Positions 25,600-36,494 of a DNA stretch of 64,000 nt are shown here, in pieces. The notes under the pieces are model-generated. The model made no database searches. It had not been told where the DNA came from and was given only the letters and a program-made list of their open reading frames with translations. Each line of letters opens with the position of its first letter. Position 1 is the stretch's first letter. The position numbers and the translations under genes were made by a program. This stretch comes from Mucilaginibacter agri (lineage in GTDB: Bacteria > Bacteroidota > Bacteroidia > Sphingobacteriales > Sphingobacteriaceae), in NCBI RefSeq assembly GCF_009928685.1, contig NZ_WWEO01000042.1:248001-312000 (forward strand), in the 5' to 3' direction.

Positions 25600-28500
25600 A
25601 TGATTAGCCGCCGCCTTGTTTTTAAAGGTATACGCGTATTAATACCCCTGTTATTAGTAATGCCGTTGTATTGTTATGCGCAGCCGCAAACCCTAAAAGT
25701 TGAGCATATCAGCACACAACAAGGTTTATCGCAGGTAAACGTAAGCGCCATTTTGCAAGATAGCAGGGGCTTTATGTGGATAGGCACGCGAGACGGCCTT
25801 AACCGCTACGACGGTTACCAGTTTATTATATACCGTAATGACCCTAACGATAAAAATAGCCTGAGTGGTAACTTTGTGCAGGATATTGTTGAGGATAAAA
25901 ACGGCAATTTGTGGATAGCTACCCAAAGCAGCGGTATTAATATGTATGATAGGAAAACCGACAGGTTTTATCGCTATACGCATAATAACCGCGATCCGCA
26001 TAGCCTTTCGAGCAACATTGTTAACAAACTGGCTTTGGACAATAAAGGCAATTTATGGGTGGCAACTCAAAAGGGAGGGCTCGACTGCTTTAATATCAAG
26101 ACAAAAAAGTTCAGCCACTTTATACATACCGAATTTGACGTAAACAGCATTAGCGACAATAACGTTCGCTGTGTGTTTATTGATAGTCAGCATAGATTAT
26201 GGGCTGGCACCAATGCGGGTTTAAACCTTTTCGACCCCCAAACCTTCAGTTTTAAAAAATACCAACATAAGGATGGCGATCCGAAGAGCCTGTCGAGCAA
26301 TTTTGTAAATATTATTTTCGAAGATAAAGCACATCAATTTTGGATAGGCACGCGCGATAGGGGCGTTTGCCATTTTGATCCGGAGAAGGGTACGTTTGAA
26401 TCCTTCGTACATAGCGATAACCCTAACAGTATTTCTGCCAACACCATCATGACCCTTAACGAAGATAATGATGGCAATTTGTGGATAGGGACTGAAAACG
26501 GAGGAATCAGTATTTATAATAAATCCGAAAAGCGCTTTTATACCTACCTGCACGATGATATTGACGAAACCAGTTTAAAAGGCAACTCTTTTTACGCTAT
26601 TTGCCGCGATAAGGTAGGCAATATGTGGCTTGGCGCGTTTAGCGGTGGCATAAACCTATTTAAACGCAGTACGCTTAGTTTTAAACTTTATAAACATACA
26701 TCGCGACCCAATAGCCTCTCGAACGATTTTGTACTGGATATTGAAGGCGATAAGGCCGGAGACATCTGGATAGGAACCGACGGCGGCGGCGTAAATAAGC
26801 TGAACCCGAAAACGGGCGAGATAACGGTTTACAAACACAGTGATAAGGACAAAAACAGCATTTCGGGAAATTACGTGCTGAAGATAGTGCAGGATGCCGA
26901 TGGCGATATGTGGATAGGTACCTGGGGCGATGGCATAAGTTTAATTGATCATGCCACTAAAAAGATAACAGTATTTAGGCACGAAGAGAATAATGCCAAC
27001 AGCCTATCGTCAAACAATGTTTACGCCATCTTGCAAACAAGGGATAAAAAGATTTGGATTGGAACTTACGACGGCGGGCTCGACCAGTACGACAAGGAAA
27101 CCCATACCTTTAAGCACTATTATTTTGATGAAGACAATCCGCAGAGCCTGAGCAGCACCCGGGTTTACTCGCTATTTGAAGATAGCCACGATAATCTTTG
27201 GGTAGGTACATACGATGGCGGCGTAGATCTGCTCGATCGAAAAACCAACACTTTTACACGCTTTATGCATGATGAAAAGCATAACAGCATTAGCAATAAC
27301 ACCGTTGCCGATATTTTTGAAGACAGCAAGCATAATTTATGGCTATCCACCTATTCGGGTTTCGATAAGTTTGATTACCCAAACCGTAAGTTTACGGTTA
27401 TAAACCAAAAAGACGGCTTGCCGAGTGCTGCCGTTTACGCAGCAAGGGAAGATAAACACGGCTATATATGGATGAGTACCAACAATGGTATTGCTAAATA
27501 CGATCCAGTAAATAAAACATTTGATAATTATACTACAGAGGATGGCTTACAGGGCGATGAATTTAAACCGCATTCGGCGTATTTAGCCCCTGATGGAACA
27601 ACTTATTTTGGTGGTCTTAACGGGTTTAATGTTTTTAACCCCGATCACATTTTAAAGCCTGCAGGGTTCTCTCCATTGGTTATTACGCACTTTGAGATTT
27701 TTAATAAAACAGTACGTATTGCCAGAGGTGTAAATGATCCATCGCCACTTAAAGAAGACATTACTGATACCGAACGGCTGACACTATCTTATAAGCAATC
27801 TGTGGTAACATTTCATTTTGCGGCCCTTGACTACAGCTCGCCGCGCCGGAAACAATATGCTTATATTTTGGAGGGATTTGATAAGGTGTGGAATTATGTA
27901 GGCGAGCGTAATACTGCTACCTACACCAATATCCCTGCTGGCGACTATACCCTGATAATAAAATACCGTGACAGCAAAGGCAGATGGTCGCCGGAGAGCA
28001 AGGGGTTGAAGATCACCATTATTCCGCCTTGGTGGCGTACCTGGTGGTTTGAAATTTTGGCCGGGATGTTGGTAGCTGTTGGCATTTACACGGTTTTCAG
28101 AATACGTATTGCCAGTATCAATGCCCAAAAGGAAATGCTCGAAACGCAGGTGCGCGAACGTACCGATAGGCTGGCCCATATGTCGGCCAACGAGCGGAAG
28201 TTACGTGAAGAGGCCGAGGCTGCCCGTGAAGAAGCGGAGAAAGCCAACAAAGCTAAAAGCACATTTCTAGCCACCATGAGCCATGAGATTCGCACGCCAA
28301 TGAATGGGGTGATCGGTATGGCAACGCTGCTATCGTCTACCGAACTAACATCGGAGCAGGATGAATATGTGGAGACTATTAAAACCTGTGGCGACTCGTT
28401 GCTGATGGTGATTAATGATATTCTCGATTTCTCTAAAATAGAATCGGGTAACATGGAGATAGAACAGCACGACTTCGACCTGCGCGATTGTATTGAAAAC

Positions 28501-29787
28501 GTGCTCGATGTTTTTGCTACGAAGGCAGCTAAACTCGATCTCGACCTGGTTTATCAGATCGACCACGATGTACCTTCGCAAATAGAGGGCGATAGCCAAC
28601 GCTTGCGCCAAGTGCTTATAAATTTGATTGGTAACGCCATGAAATTTACCACCAAGGGCGAAGTGTTTTTGGATGTTAAGAAGAGGGGCGATGATAATAC
28701 TTATTTTGATCTTTGTTTTAGCATTCGTGATACAGGTATAGGCATACCGGCCGATAAGCTCGACAAGCTGTTTAAACCATTCTCGCAGGTAGACTCGAGC
28801 ACCACTCGTAAATATGGAGGTACGGGGCTTGGTTTGGCTATTAGTACTAAACTGGTGGAGTTGATGGGCGGTACAATAAGCGCGGAGAGCCAAGTAGGTG
28901 TGGGTTCTACATTCTCGTTCACCATAAAAACAAAGGCGGGTATTAACGCCCAGCGCACTTATGTAAACCTTAACACTTCGGGGCTGCTTAACAAACAGAT
29001 ATTGGTTGTGGATGATAACCCAACCAACCGCAGCATCCTCGAAACTCAATTAAAACAGTGGCAGCACATACCGTTAATGGCTGCCTCGGGAGAAGAGGGG
29101 CTAAAACTATTGGCACTGCACCCAGATGTTGACATGGTGATAACCGACATGAGTATGCCCGGAATGGACGGGGCGCAATTTGCCGATACTGTTAGAGGTA
29201 CTCATCCTAAGGTGCCAATTATTTTACTAAGCTCGGTAGGGAATGAACAAAGCAGGCAAATGCCCCACCTATTTAATGTAGTGCTAAGCAAACCTACCAA
29301 GCATCATGTATTGGAGAAGCAGATCATCGATCAGCTGAAAAGCAACGGAAACGTATTTAAGGAGCAAAAATCAGTAAGGGCACATTTCGGCGAAGATTTG
29401 GCGAAGCGTTACCCGATGGATATTTTAATTGCGGAGGATAATGAAGTTAACCAAAAACTTACGCTGCAGGTACTTGCCAAAATGGGTTACCATGCCGATT
29501 TGGCAACCAACGGCCATGATGCGGTAAACGCCGTTGAGAATAAGCCGTATCACATTGTGTTTATGGATGTACAGATGCCTCAGATGGATGGGCTGGAGGC
29601 TACGCAGTTTATCAGGCAAAACCTTACACATCAGCCTGTTATTATCGCCATGACTGCTAATGCCCTTTCAGAAGATAGGGAAGCCTGCCTAAAAGCAGGT
29701 ATGGACGATTACCTGAGCAAACCCATGAAGTTAGACGAGATTGTTGCCGTATTGGAGAAATGGGGTAGGAAGTTGGTTAGTTATTAG
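25600..29787 (+). CDS. Hybrid two-component sensor: 14 Reg_prop blades, Y_Y_Y, histidine kinase, two receivers, no DNA-binding domain
   Basis: A 1395-residue protein. After a signal/anchor segment (about 1-28) come 14 Reg_prop repeats of the form LWIGTxxGGLxxYD (about 45-690), enough for two seven-bladed propellers. A Y_Y_Y domain (about 725-805) and one TM helix (about 815-835) follow. The cytoplasmic part has a coiled coil, HisKA with [10 protein letters not shown] (H895), HATPase with [12 protein letters not shown]1 ([12 protein letters not shown]1183) and REC2 ([11 protein letters not shown]1323). It ends right after REC2, so it lacks the AraC-type output of typical Bacteroides HTCS regulators and must signal through a partner. 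The ligand is probably an oligosaccharide by family analogy. Confidence 0.92.
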   Translation: MISRRLVFKGIRVLIPLLLVMPLYCYAQPQTLKVEHISTQQGLSQVNVSAILQDSRGFMWIGTRDGLNRYDGYQFIIYRNDPNDKNSLSGNFVQDIVEDKNGNLWIATQSSGINMYDRKTDRFYRYTHNNRDPHSLSSNIVNKLALDNKGNLWVATQKGGLDCFNIKTKKFSHFIHTEFDVNSISDNNVRCVFIDSQHRLWAGTNAGLNLFDPQTFSFKKYQHKDGDPKSLSSNFVNIIFEDKAHQFWIGTRDRGVCHFDPEKGTFESFVHSDNPNSISANTIMTLNEDNDGNLWIGTENGGISIYNKSEKRFYTYLHDDIDETSLKGNSFYAICRDKVGNMWLGAFSGGINLFKRSTLSFKLYKHTSRPNSLSNDFVLDIEGDKAGDIWIGTDGGGVNKLNPKTGEITVYKHSDKDKNSISGNYVLKIVQDADGDMWIGTWGDGISLIDHATKKITVFRHEENNANSLSSNNVYAILQTRDKKIWIGTYDGGLDQYDKETHTFKHYYFDEDNPQSLSSTRVYSLFEDSHDNLWVGTYDGGVDLLDRKTNTFTRFMHDEKHNSISNNTVADIFEDSKHNLWLSTYSGFDKFDYPNRKFTVINQKDGLPSAAVYAAREDKHGYIWMSTNNGIAKYDPVNKTFDNYTTEDGLQGDEFKPHSAYLAPDGTTYFGGLNGFNVFNPDHILKPAGFSPLVITHFEIFNKTVRIARGVNDPSPLKEDITDTERLTLSYKQSVVTFHFAALDYSSPRRKQYAYILEGFDKVWNYVGERNTATYTNIPAGDYTLIIKYRDSKGRWSPESKGLKITIIPPWWRTWWFEILAGMLVAVGIYTVFRIRIASINAQKEMLETQVRERTDRLAHMSANERKLREEAEAAREEAEKANKAKSTFLATMSHEIRTPMNGVIGMATLLSSTELTSEQDEYVETIKTCGDSLLMVINDILDFSKIESGNMEIEQHDFDLRDCIENVLDVFATKAAKLDLDLVYQIDHDVPSQIEGDSQRLRQVLINLIGNAMKFTTKGEVFLDVKKRGDDNTYFDLCFSIRDTGIGIPADKLDKLFKPFSQVDSSTTRKYGGTGLGLAISTKLVELMGGTISAESQVGVGSTFSFTIKTKAGINAQRTYVNLNTSGLLNKQILVVDDNPTNRSILETQLKQWQHIPLMAASGEEGLKLLALHPDVDMVITDMSMPGMDGAQFADTVRGTHPKVPIILLSSVGNEQSRQMPHLFNVVLSKPTKHHVLEKQIIDQLKSNGNVFKEQKSVRAHFGEDLAKRYPMDILIAEDNEVNQKLTLQVLAKMGYHADLATNGHDAVNAVENKPYHIVFMDVQMPQMDGLEATQFIRQNLTHQPVIIAMTANALSEDREACLKAGMDDYLSKPMKLDEIVAVLEKWGRKLVSY

Positions 29788-30231
29788 GTTTTTAGTTATT
29801 GATTAGCAAATGTGCACATGTGGTGCATGGTGCAATGTTCCATATGCACCACTGTGTTCCTACTTAAAAGTCATTTTGTGTTTACTTTATTTGTATTGTG
29901 TTGATAATTAGTATTTTGTGTTATTTGTTCTACATTGAAAAACAATAGCATGCACCACTTTAATGACTTAAAAGTCTTCTTTTGTATCAAGGCTGCGCTT
30001 TGAGGGTTCCACTTAATCATGTTCGGGATCGCCTTTGTTCGCCGCAGTTTGTCATTTTTCCATCTTTTTAACCTGTAGAACTTAATTACTCAAACAACTT
30101 AGTTAATTTAATCGCCTCAAGTTATAGTCATAAGTCATTAGTCAACGGTCATTAATCGTTGATCTTTGTTTATTTAAAACAAATTGTCGCCGGTAGATTC
30201 ACTAATGACTAATGACCAACCATAAAAGTCA
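29788..30231. other. 444-bp non-coding region with duplicated and inverted repeats
   Basis: No credible gene was found. It contains a 9-bp inverted repeat GTGGTGCAT/ATGCACCAC (29820-29828, 29844-29852). A roughly 37-bp module, ATGCACCACT-N6/7-ACTTAAAAGTC-N2/3-TTTTGT, is present twice (29844-29881 and 29950-29985). Near the right end AGTCATTAGT (30133-30142) is complementary to ACTAATGACT (30201-30210), 22 bp before the permease gene. It probably holds the permease promoter. Confidence 0.6.
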
Positions 30232-31587
30232 ATGAACGAAAAACACCAGCTCGAGCGCGGCTTATCGCTCACCCAGGCTACAGCCATTAATATGATCGAT
30301 ATGGTGGGGATAGGGCCGTTTATTACCATCCCGTTTATTGTGGGCGCCATGAAAGGGCCTCAATGTATCATTGCCTGGTTGGTAGGCGCGCTACTAGCAT
30401 TTATGGATGGATCTATCTGGGCCGAAATGGGGGCAAAATGGCCTGCAGCAGGTGGTAGCTACGTTTTTTTACAGAATCTTTATGGCAAGTGGGGCAAAAT
30501 GTTTGCCTTTTTATTTATCTGGCAAACCACTATACAGGCACCTTTGGTTATAGCCAGCGGGGCCATTGGCTTTTCGCAATACCTTACTTACCTGGTGCAT
30601 TTAACCGGTTGGGAACAAAAGCTGGTAAGCGGTGCATTGGTTATTTTGCTGGTGCTACTGTTGTATCGCAATATTAAAACCGTGGGTAAGATCTCTGTAA
30701 TCCTTTGGATCATTACTGGCGGTACCTTTATCTGGCTTATCGCCTCGGGCTTTAATGCATTTAACAGCCAGCAGGCATTTACGGTTAGCAAAGACGCCTG
30801 GGATTTTACTCCTTTATTTTTTGTTGGATTAGGGCAGGCTTCGTTAAAAACGGCTTATTCATTTTTAGGCTATTACAATGTTTGCCATCTTGGTGCAGAG
30901 ATCAAGGAGCCGGAGGTTAATATCCCTAAAAGTATTTTTATTTCAATAGCAGGTATTGCGGTGTTGTACCTCGGTATGCAAATCATGATCCTTGGTGTTT
31001 TGCCTTGGCAGGATGTGGCCAAATCGCAGTTCCCGGTGAGCCTTTATTTCGAGCATATTTACAATAGCGGGGTGGCCCGATTTGCAACTGGCTTAATCCT
31101 CATTATAGCCTTATCATCGCTGTTTTCGGTAACGCTAGGCTATTCGCGCGTGCCTTATGCGGCGGCCATTGATGGTAATTTCTTTCCGATCTTCGGAAAA
31201 ATCCACTCTACCAAAAAGTTTCCGCATGTGTCGTTATTAATATTGGGTGCATTTGCATTTGTGTTCAGCCTGCTTTTTAAAATGAAGGAGATCATTACTG
31301 CAATTGTTACCATGCGTATTATAATCCAGTTTTTGGGTCAGGCGTTTGGTGTTATCCTATGGCATTACAATAAACCCAAAGATGTGCGGCCTTATAAAAT
31401 GTGGCTGTTCCCTGTGCCTGCTATTATTGCCATTATTGTGTGGCTGTTTATTCTGCTCACTAGCCCCCTGGTGTACATTGTTACGGCTGGCGGTATCATC
31501 TTAACAGGGCTGATCATTTACTTCTTCTGGCAGCGAAGGGCAGGTAAAATGGAGCCGGTACTTAGCGACGCACCAGAATTAGAATAA
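30232..31587 (+). CDS. APC-superfamily amino acid permease
   Basis: A 451-residue membrane protein with about 12 helices. TM1 carries the APC signature region SLTQATAINMIDMVGIGPFI, and SIWAEMGAKWPAAGGSYVFL is the conserved TM2-TM3 region. AEIKEPEVNIPKSIF matches the LeuT-fold APC family loop after TM6. It imports or exchanges amino acids or polyamines; the substrate cannot be told. It has a monocistronic appearance, with the next gene 65 bp away. Confidence 0.9.
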   Translation: MNEKHQLERGLSLTQATAINMIDMVGIGPFITIPFIVGAMKGPQCIIAWLVGALLAFMDGSIWAEMGAKWPAAGGSYVFLQNLYGKWGKMFAFLFIWQTTIQAPLVIASGAIGFSQYLTYLVHLTGWEQKLVSGALVILLVLLLYRNIKTVGKISVILWIITGGTFIWLIASGFNAFNSQQAFTVSKDAWDFTPLFFVGLGQASLKTAYSFLGYYNVCHLGAEIKEPEVNIPKSIFISIAGIAVLYLGMQIMILGVLPWQDVAKSQFPVSLYFEHIYNSGVARFATGLILIIALSSLFSVTLGYSRVPYAAAIDGNFFPIFGKIHSTKKFPHVSLLILGAFAFVFSLLFKMKEIITAIVTMRIIIQFLGQAFGVILWHYNKPKDVRPYKMWLFPVPAIIAIIVWLFILLTSPLVYIVTAGGIILTGLIIYFFWQRRAGKMEPVLSDAPELE

Positions 31588-31652
31588 ATAGATTTATGCC
31601 TCATCCGGGGGACCGGTCAGGACATCAACCTTGACGAAACCAATATTAATGT

Positions 31653-32090
31653 ATGGCCGAATTTCCAGATAACAACCAAGCGACAGCCGATTTAAAGACA
31701 ATAGACAAGATTGCGTTTGTTTATATTAAAGACAGAAAAATTTTGAGCACACGCTCAAACGGAAAATCAGTGTGGTACATACCGGGAGGAAAGCGGGAGC
31801 CGGGCGAAAATGATATGGAAACGCTCTCGCGCGAGCTAAAAGAAGAATTAAATATAGAGGTATCATTTCCGGAGGTAAGGTACATAGGTGTTTTTAAAGC
31901 TCAGGCCCACGGACATCCCGATGGTACTGTTGTTAAGATGACTTGTTATACCGGGGCTTACACGGGCGAACTGAAGGCCTCGGCGGAGATTGATGAGTTC
32001 GACTTTTTTACCCTCGAGGATCAGTATAAAAGCGCAGCGGTAGATCGCCTGATCTTACAGTTTTTACACGAAGCAGGTATGATCGACTAG
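31653..32090 (+). CDS. Nudix hydrolase
   Basis: A 145-residue Nudix protein. The Nudix box runs from GKREPGENDMETLSRELKE into ELN, matching G-x5-E-x7-R-E-x2-E-E with Mg-binding glutamates. It starts with a short polar extension, then IAFVYIKDRKILSTRS. Such enzymes cleave nucleoside diphosphate-linked substrates, for example oxidised or modified nucleotides; the exact substrate cannot be read from sequence. Confidence 0.9.
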   Translation: MAEFPDNNQATADLKTIDKIAFVYIKDRKILSTRSNGKSVWYIPGGKREPGENDMETLSRELKEELNIEVSFPEVRYIGVFKAQAHGHPDGTVVKMTCYTGAYTGELKASAEIDEFDFFTLEDQYKSAAVDRLILQFLHEAGMID

Positions 32091-32236
32091 CCGGTTGAAC
32101 CATCGGTTTAAGCAATCTTTTTTCGTTATCGGATAAAAATTGGTATTGTACTAATAAGTTACCATAATGCTAAAACATTATGCCCATAAGTGTGCTTTAG
32201 CATCATAACGTTTTTAATACTTTCTGATATACACCA

Positions 32237-33520
32237 ATGTTACGCCTCTTTACCCGGACTTTATTTTTTATGCTGATTTGCATAATGGTGGGTATAAAAA
32301 AGGCAAACGCTTATGCTATACTTGCCCACGAAGCTATCGTTGATGCCTGCTGGACAAAAGAAATTAAACCCTTATTGCTTAAGCGTTTCCCGATGACAAC
32401 AGATTCGGCTATGCTGGTAGCACATTCTTATGTTTATGGGGGTGCTATGGTGGCCGATATGGGCTATCTTCCCATGGGTAGTGCTCAATTCAGCGATTTG
32501 ATGCATTACGTCCGCAGCGGCGACATGATAGAAAACCTAATTAAAGAAGCCCAAAACCTTAACGAGTACGCATTTGCCCTGGGCGCTCTTTCGCACTACC
32601 GAGCCGACGAATTTGGGCACTCGCAAGCTACCAACCATACCGTACCACTGGTTTATAAAGATCTGCAAAAGAAATATGGCAACACAGTTACTTATGGTGA
32701 TGATAATGTTTCGCACAGTAGGGTAGAGTTCTCTTACGATGTATTGCAGATTGCACGGGGAAATTATAACTCACAATCATACCACGATTTTATTGGGTTT
32801 AACGTGGCCAAAGGTGCGTTATCAAGGGCCTTTATGAAAACATACGGACTGTCGCTCGATGAATTGTTCGGCAACTTCGAAAGCAGCGTATCTACTTTTA
32901 GGTGGGGTGTAAAAAACCTTATGCCTACATTGGTTAAACGCACCTGGAAATCAAAAAAAGATACCATACTGGCGCGCGATCCAGGTATGACGGCCAAGCA
33001 GTTTAAGTATAAAATGAAAAAGCGGGAGTATCACCAGGAGTTTGGAAAAGGTGAGGAGAAACCCGGTTTTTGGGCCAACTTTCTGGCATGGATGATTAAT
33101 GGGCTGCCAAAGATCGGCCCGTTGAAAACGCTTAAATACGTAGATCCTGGCAGGGACGGCGAGCGATACTTTGTACAAAGTTTCGATACCATATTGGTAC
33201 ACTATAAGCAAGATCTTATTTTGGTACAAAACCAAAGTTTATCGTTGGCCAACATTGACTTTGATACCGGCCGGCCAACTGCTATCGGCGAATACGATCT
33301 TACCGATCAAACCTATGCCAACCTGCTAATAAGCCTGCAGAAGACCAATTTTAAATATGTTAGCCCAGCGTTAAAGCAGAATTTAATCGCCTTTTATAAA
33401 GATCCGAGCAATATCCCTGCATCCAAAAAATACCCTATCAAATGTGATGATCTTGGATTTGCATTGGCTGCTTTAAGAAATGCTTCACCTGTTGATGAAG
33501 TTCAATTGAAGGGAAAGTAA
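32237..33520 (+). CDS. Secreted zinc-dependent phospholipase C-like protein
   Basis: A 427-residue protein with a signal peptide (about 1-25, ending NAYA). The mature protein begins ILAHEAIVDACW; H, D and further His motifs (AHSYVYGGAMVADMGY, LGALSHYRADEFGHSQATNH) match the zinc-dependent phospholipase C/S1-P1 fold. A basic middle region (about 235-290) is less conserved. It probably hydrolyses phospholipids or another phosphodiester outside the cytoplasm. It is a single gene; a CCCTCCCTAGCGCTCGTCCAAGG-like repeat remnant follows the stop. Confidence 0.78.
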   Translation: MLRLFTRTLFFMLICIMVGIKKANAYAILAHEAIVDACWTKEIKPLLLKRFPMTTDSAMLVAHSYVYGGAMVADMGYLPMGSAQFSDLMHYVRSGDMIENLIKEAQNLNEYAFALGALSHYRADEFGHSQATNHTVPLVYKDLQKKYGNTVTYGDDNVSHSRVEFSYDVLQIARGNYNSQSYHDFIGFNVAKGALSRAFMKTYGLSLDELFGNFESSVSTFRWGVKNLMPTLVKRTWKSKKDTILARDPGMTAKQFKYKMKKREYHQEFGKGEEKPGFWANFLAWMINGLPKIGPLKTLKYVDPGRDGERYFVQSFDTILVHYKQDLILVQNQSLSLANIDFDTGRPTAIGEYDLTDQTYANLLISLQKTNFKYVSPALKQNLIAFYKDPSNIPASKKYPIKCDDLGFALAALRNASPVDEVQLKGK

Positions 33521-33635
33521 ATCCCTCCCTAGCGCTCGTCCAAGGGGACAACTTGTATGCCGTGTTTACAACACCCTCCATAAATTCCGAATCAGTCTTC
33601 CGATATCCGGAATCAATCCTTACTTTTGCAGCCAA

Positions 33636-34004
33636 ATGAAGAACCGGTTTCTCTGTATCTTACTGCTATTTGGGTTGTTTAGCGCCCAATTTTCGCAGTA
33701 CTTTGTAGTGGCGGGTTTTGATCTGAACCAGAAGTACATAGCCGAAAAGTTTTGCGTAAACAAAGCGCGGCCATGGATGCACTGTAACGGAAGATGTTAT
33801 CTGATGAAAAAGCTGAAGCAAAGCGCCGATAAGGAAAAAGCTGCTGAACGCGAAAATCAGAAAAACAGTTTCCAGGTTGCCATCATCACCCAGCCAGATC
33901 ATTTTTCGTTGAAAGAGCAGGACTGTACAACACTCATTGTACGCGAAGCTCCGTTTGCTCTTCTGAAAAATCAAACCTCCATCTTTCAGCCTCCACGGGC
34001 TTAA
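33636..34004 (+). CDS. Small secreted or membrane-anchored Cys-motif protein upstream of TonB receptor
   Basis: A 122-residue protein with an N-terminal hydrophobic leader (about 1-28) and FCVNKARPWMHCNGRCYLMK, i.e. C-x9-C-x3-C plus a histidine. A charged helix follows (KQSADKEKAAERENQKN). Similar proteins recur in Bacteroidota directly upstream of TonB receptors and metal genes. Metal (copper or iron) binding is inferred from the Cys/His spacing and the operon partners; no characterised function is known to me. Confidence 0.7.
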   Translation: MKNRFLCILLLFGLFSAQFSQYFVVAGFDLNQKYIAEKFCVNKARPWMHCNGRCYLMKKLKQSADKEKAAERENQKNSFQVAIITQPDHFSLKEQDCTTLIVREAPFALLKNQTSIFQPPRA

Positions 34005-34151
34005 CGTTTCCCACTCTTTTATTAATTCAAATTTGATCGTGTAAGGCATTGCTATGCCCTCGCTAAACCCTTTTTTGTGGTTTGGGCCGATCTGTATTTT
34101 ACCAACTGGTACTGTATCCATCAATCGGATAGAGCACCTCATCTATTAATA

Positions 34152-36494
34152 ATGAAACGTTATTACCTTATTTTTATATTTTTTATAGGGCTTATAAACA
34201 CGGCATTTAGTCAACATATTAATGGCACCGTAGTAGACGCCATTACGCACGAAGCCCTGCCCGGCGTAGCCGTTTGCATTAACGATACCTCCGCAAACGT
34301 TCGCTTAAACATAGCGGTTACGGATAGTAAAGGCCGCTTTGCATTAAGCGCCAGTCGCCCGCTTAAAGTAAGCATGATAGGTTATGTGACGCAGATCATT
34401 AATCCGCATGATAAGATGCAGATTATGCTGCAGCCGTCATCTTTAGATTTGCAGCCTGTTGTGGTAACCGCCAGTCGCGAAAAGCAAGCGCGTCAGGATG
34501 CACCGATCGCCATTAGCAAAATTAATTCTGTACAGATACAAGATACCAAAGCCACCGCGCTTTACCAGTTGTTAAACAAAGTGCCGGGTGTATATATGGT
34601 TAATTTAGGCAACGAACAACACACCATGGCCATCCGCCAACCGATAACATATAACGCACTGTATCTGTATATGGAAGACGGGCTGCCTATACGTCCAACC
34701 GGTATTTTTAACCATAATTCGTTGTACGAGATCAACATGTCGGGAGTGAAAGATATAGAGGTTATCAAAGGGCCGGCATCATCATTATACGGTAGCAACT
34801 CTGTAGGCGGAGCTATTAACTTCATAACGCAGGGCCCGCCTTCGGGTTATGCTGGCAATATTTCGATCCAGGGCGATAATTATAATTACCGCCGGATTGA
34901 TGCCGATGGAGGTTTTACATCGGGTAAGTTTGGCTTTTACGCAGGCGGTTACGTCGCTCACCAGAAAGATAGCTGGCAAGACTATTCAGATTTTGATAAG
35001 TACTCAGCCAACATAAAAACCACTTACGATTTCGATAACAATACCAAGTTGACAGCGGCTGCATCTTACAATTACCTTAATACCCAGACGCCGGGAAGCT
35101 TGGATAGCGCCCATTTCTATAACCGCAGCTATGGTAGCAACCAGCGTTTTACCTACAGAAAGGTAGAGGCGTTCAGAGCTAATGTTCGCTTAGACCATAG
35201 CTGGAGCGAGAAGAGCAATACGTTTGTTACGGCCTTTTTTCGCGATAATTCAACAGCACAGTTACCAAGTTATTACATAGCCGATGTACGTAATAGCAGC
35301 GGCCAGTATGTAAGCTCTAACGGACAGGTAAATGATCAAAAATTCCGCAGCTATGGCTTGCTTGCACAGCATCGTACCGACTTTGATTTTCTGCATTCGC
35401 GCATTATAGTAGGCGCTTATATGGATGACAGCCCGAGTTCATACTATGCTCAATACCTGAATATTCAGAAAGATCAGGTTAATAACTACTATACGGGCTT
35501 TACTAATACAGGTGTTTATATTGACGACTATCGTATTAAGTTATTCAATACAGCTGCTTATGCGCAATACGAAATAAAGCCTTTTGAAGCTTTGCGTATT
35601 GTGGCCGGCTTGCGTTACGATAGGGTGCATTATGATTTTGATAATGGCCTGCCGCCATCTAATACCAAATACAAGCAGCAGGAAAGCAACAACTTTAACA
35701 TTGTTGCGCCAAAGCTGGGCTTTACTTATAATCTGGGTGCCAACAAGGGCTTCTACGGAAACTTTAGCGTAGGTTTTCAACCGCCAGAGACCGGCGACTT
35801 ATACAGTTCGCGCCAGCTAACGCCTTTGAAACAAGCGACGTTTGATAACTATGAATTAGGGGGATGGTTCTCGGCACTTGACAAAAAAATGTACTTCGAA
35901 CTAAGCCTGTTCGATTTGGAAGGGCATAACGAGATCATTAGTCAACTTTTGCCCGATAATACTACCCAAAACCAGAACGCAGGTGCAACGCGCCATCGTG
36001 GGGTAGAGTATTCGGTAACTTACGCACCGGTGCAGGATCTTACCTTCCGTTTCAGCGGTACTAATGCCCGCCATACCTATGTTAATTATAGCGAAGTGCG
36101 TACTAATTACACCACCGGCCAGAGCTATAGCCTGGTGTACGATGGTAACCGCATGAGCAATGCCCCGGCATGGATTGCAAACAGCGAGCTTACTTATAAG
36201 CCGCACTACTTACCCGGTTTCAGGATAACCCCGGAGTGGCAGCATATCAATCATTATTTCACTGACCCGGCCAATACCAAAACTTACAGCGGTTATGATA
36301 TTTATAACCTGCGTTTTGGCTATGAGTGTAAGCAAACGGGTTTGAAGGGATTGGGCATTTGGTTTAACGTATTAAATCTTACCAACAAGCTTTACGCAAC
36401 AACGGTAACCAGTAACCAATACGGCGATACCTATAATGCTGCGCCACCGCGCACCTATACTTTGGGTATCAGTTACTCATTTTCAAAATATTAA
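34152..36494 (+). CDS. TonB-dependent outer-membrane receptor, probable metal/siderophore type
   Basis: ATG 34152 (MKRYYLIFIFFIGLINTAFS) puts a signal peptide at the N-terminus; a GTG at 34077 would give an unlikely extension. The 780-residue product has a CarboxypepD_reg-like domain (HINGTVVDAITHEALPGVAV), a plug (VVTASREKQARQDAPIAISK ... GPASSLYGSNSVGGAINFIT) and a 22-strand barrel ending PRTYTLGISYSFSKY. Size and plug resemble metallophore/copper receptors rather than SusC. The PepSY gene starts immediately after its stop, and the HMBD lipoprotein follows, supporting metal transport. Confidence 0.9.
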   Translation: MKRYYLIFIFFIGLINTAFSQHINGTVVDAITHEALPGVAVCINDTSANVRLNIAVTDSKGRFALSASRPLKVSMIGYVTQIINPHDKMQIMLQPSSLDLQPVVVTASREKQARQDAPIAISKINSVQIQDTKATALYQLLNKVPGVYMVNLGNEQHTMAIRQPITYNALYLYMEDGLPIRPTGIFNHNSLYEINMSGVKDIEVIKGPASSLYGSNSVGGAINFITQGPPSGYAGNISIQGDNYNYRRIDADGGFTSGKFGFYAGGYVAHQKDSWQDYSDFDKYSANIKTTYDFDNNTKLTAAASYNYLNTQTPGSLDSAHFYNRSYGSNQRFTYRKVEAFRANVRLDHSWSEKSNTFVTAFFRDNSTAQLPSYYIADVRNSSGQYVSSNGQVNDQKFRSYGLLAQHRTDFDFLHSRIIVGAYMDDSPSSYYAQYLNIQKDQVNNYYTGFTNTGVYIDDYRIKLFNTAAYAQYEIKPFEALRIVAGLRYDRVHYDFDNGLPPSNTKYKQQESNNFNIVAPKLGFTYNLGANKGFYGNFSVGFQPPETGDLYSSRQLTPLKQATFDNYELGGWFSALDKKMYFELSLFDLEGHNEIISQLLPDNTTQNQNAGATRHRGVEYSVTYAPVQDLTFRFSGTNARHTYVNYSEVRTNYTTGQSYSLVYDGNRMSNAPAWIANSELTYKPHYLPGFRITPEWQHINHYFTDPANTKTYSGYDIYNLRFGYECKQTGLKGLGIWFNVLNLTNKLYATTVTSNQYGDTYNAAPPRTYTLGISYSFSKY

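Noticed and set aside
28345..29049. 234-codon minus-strand frame inside the hybrid kinase gene
   Set aside because: Fully contained in a gene with intact HisKA/HATPase/REC motifs; composition is that of an antisense shadow.
33521..33635. Riboswitch or small RNA before the Cys-motif protein
   Set aside because: The segment contains a repeat remnant (CCCTCCCTAGCG) and a short leader, but I could not find a conserved RNA architecture.
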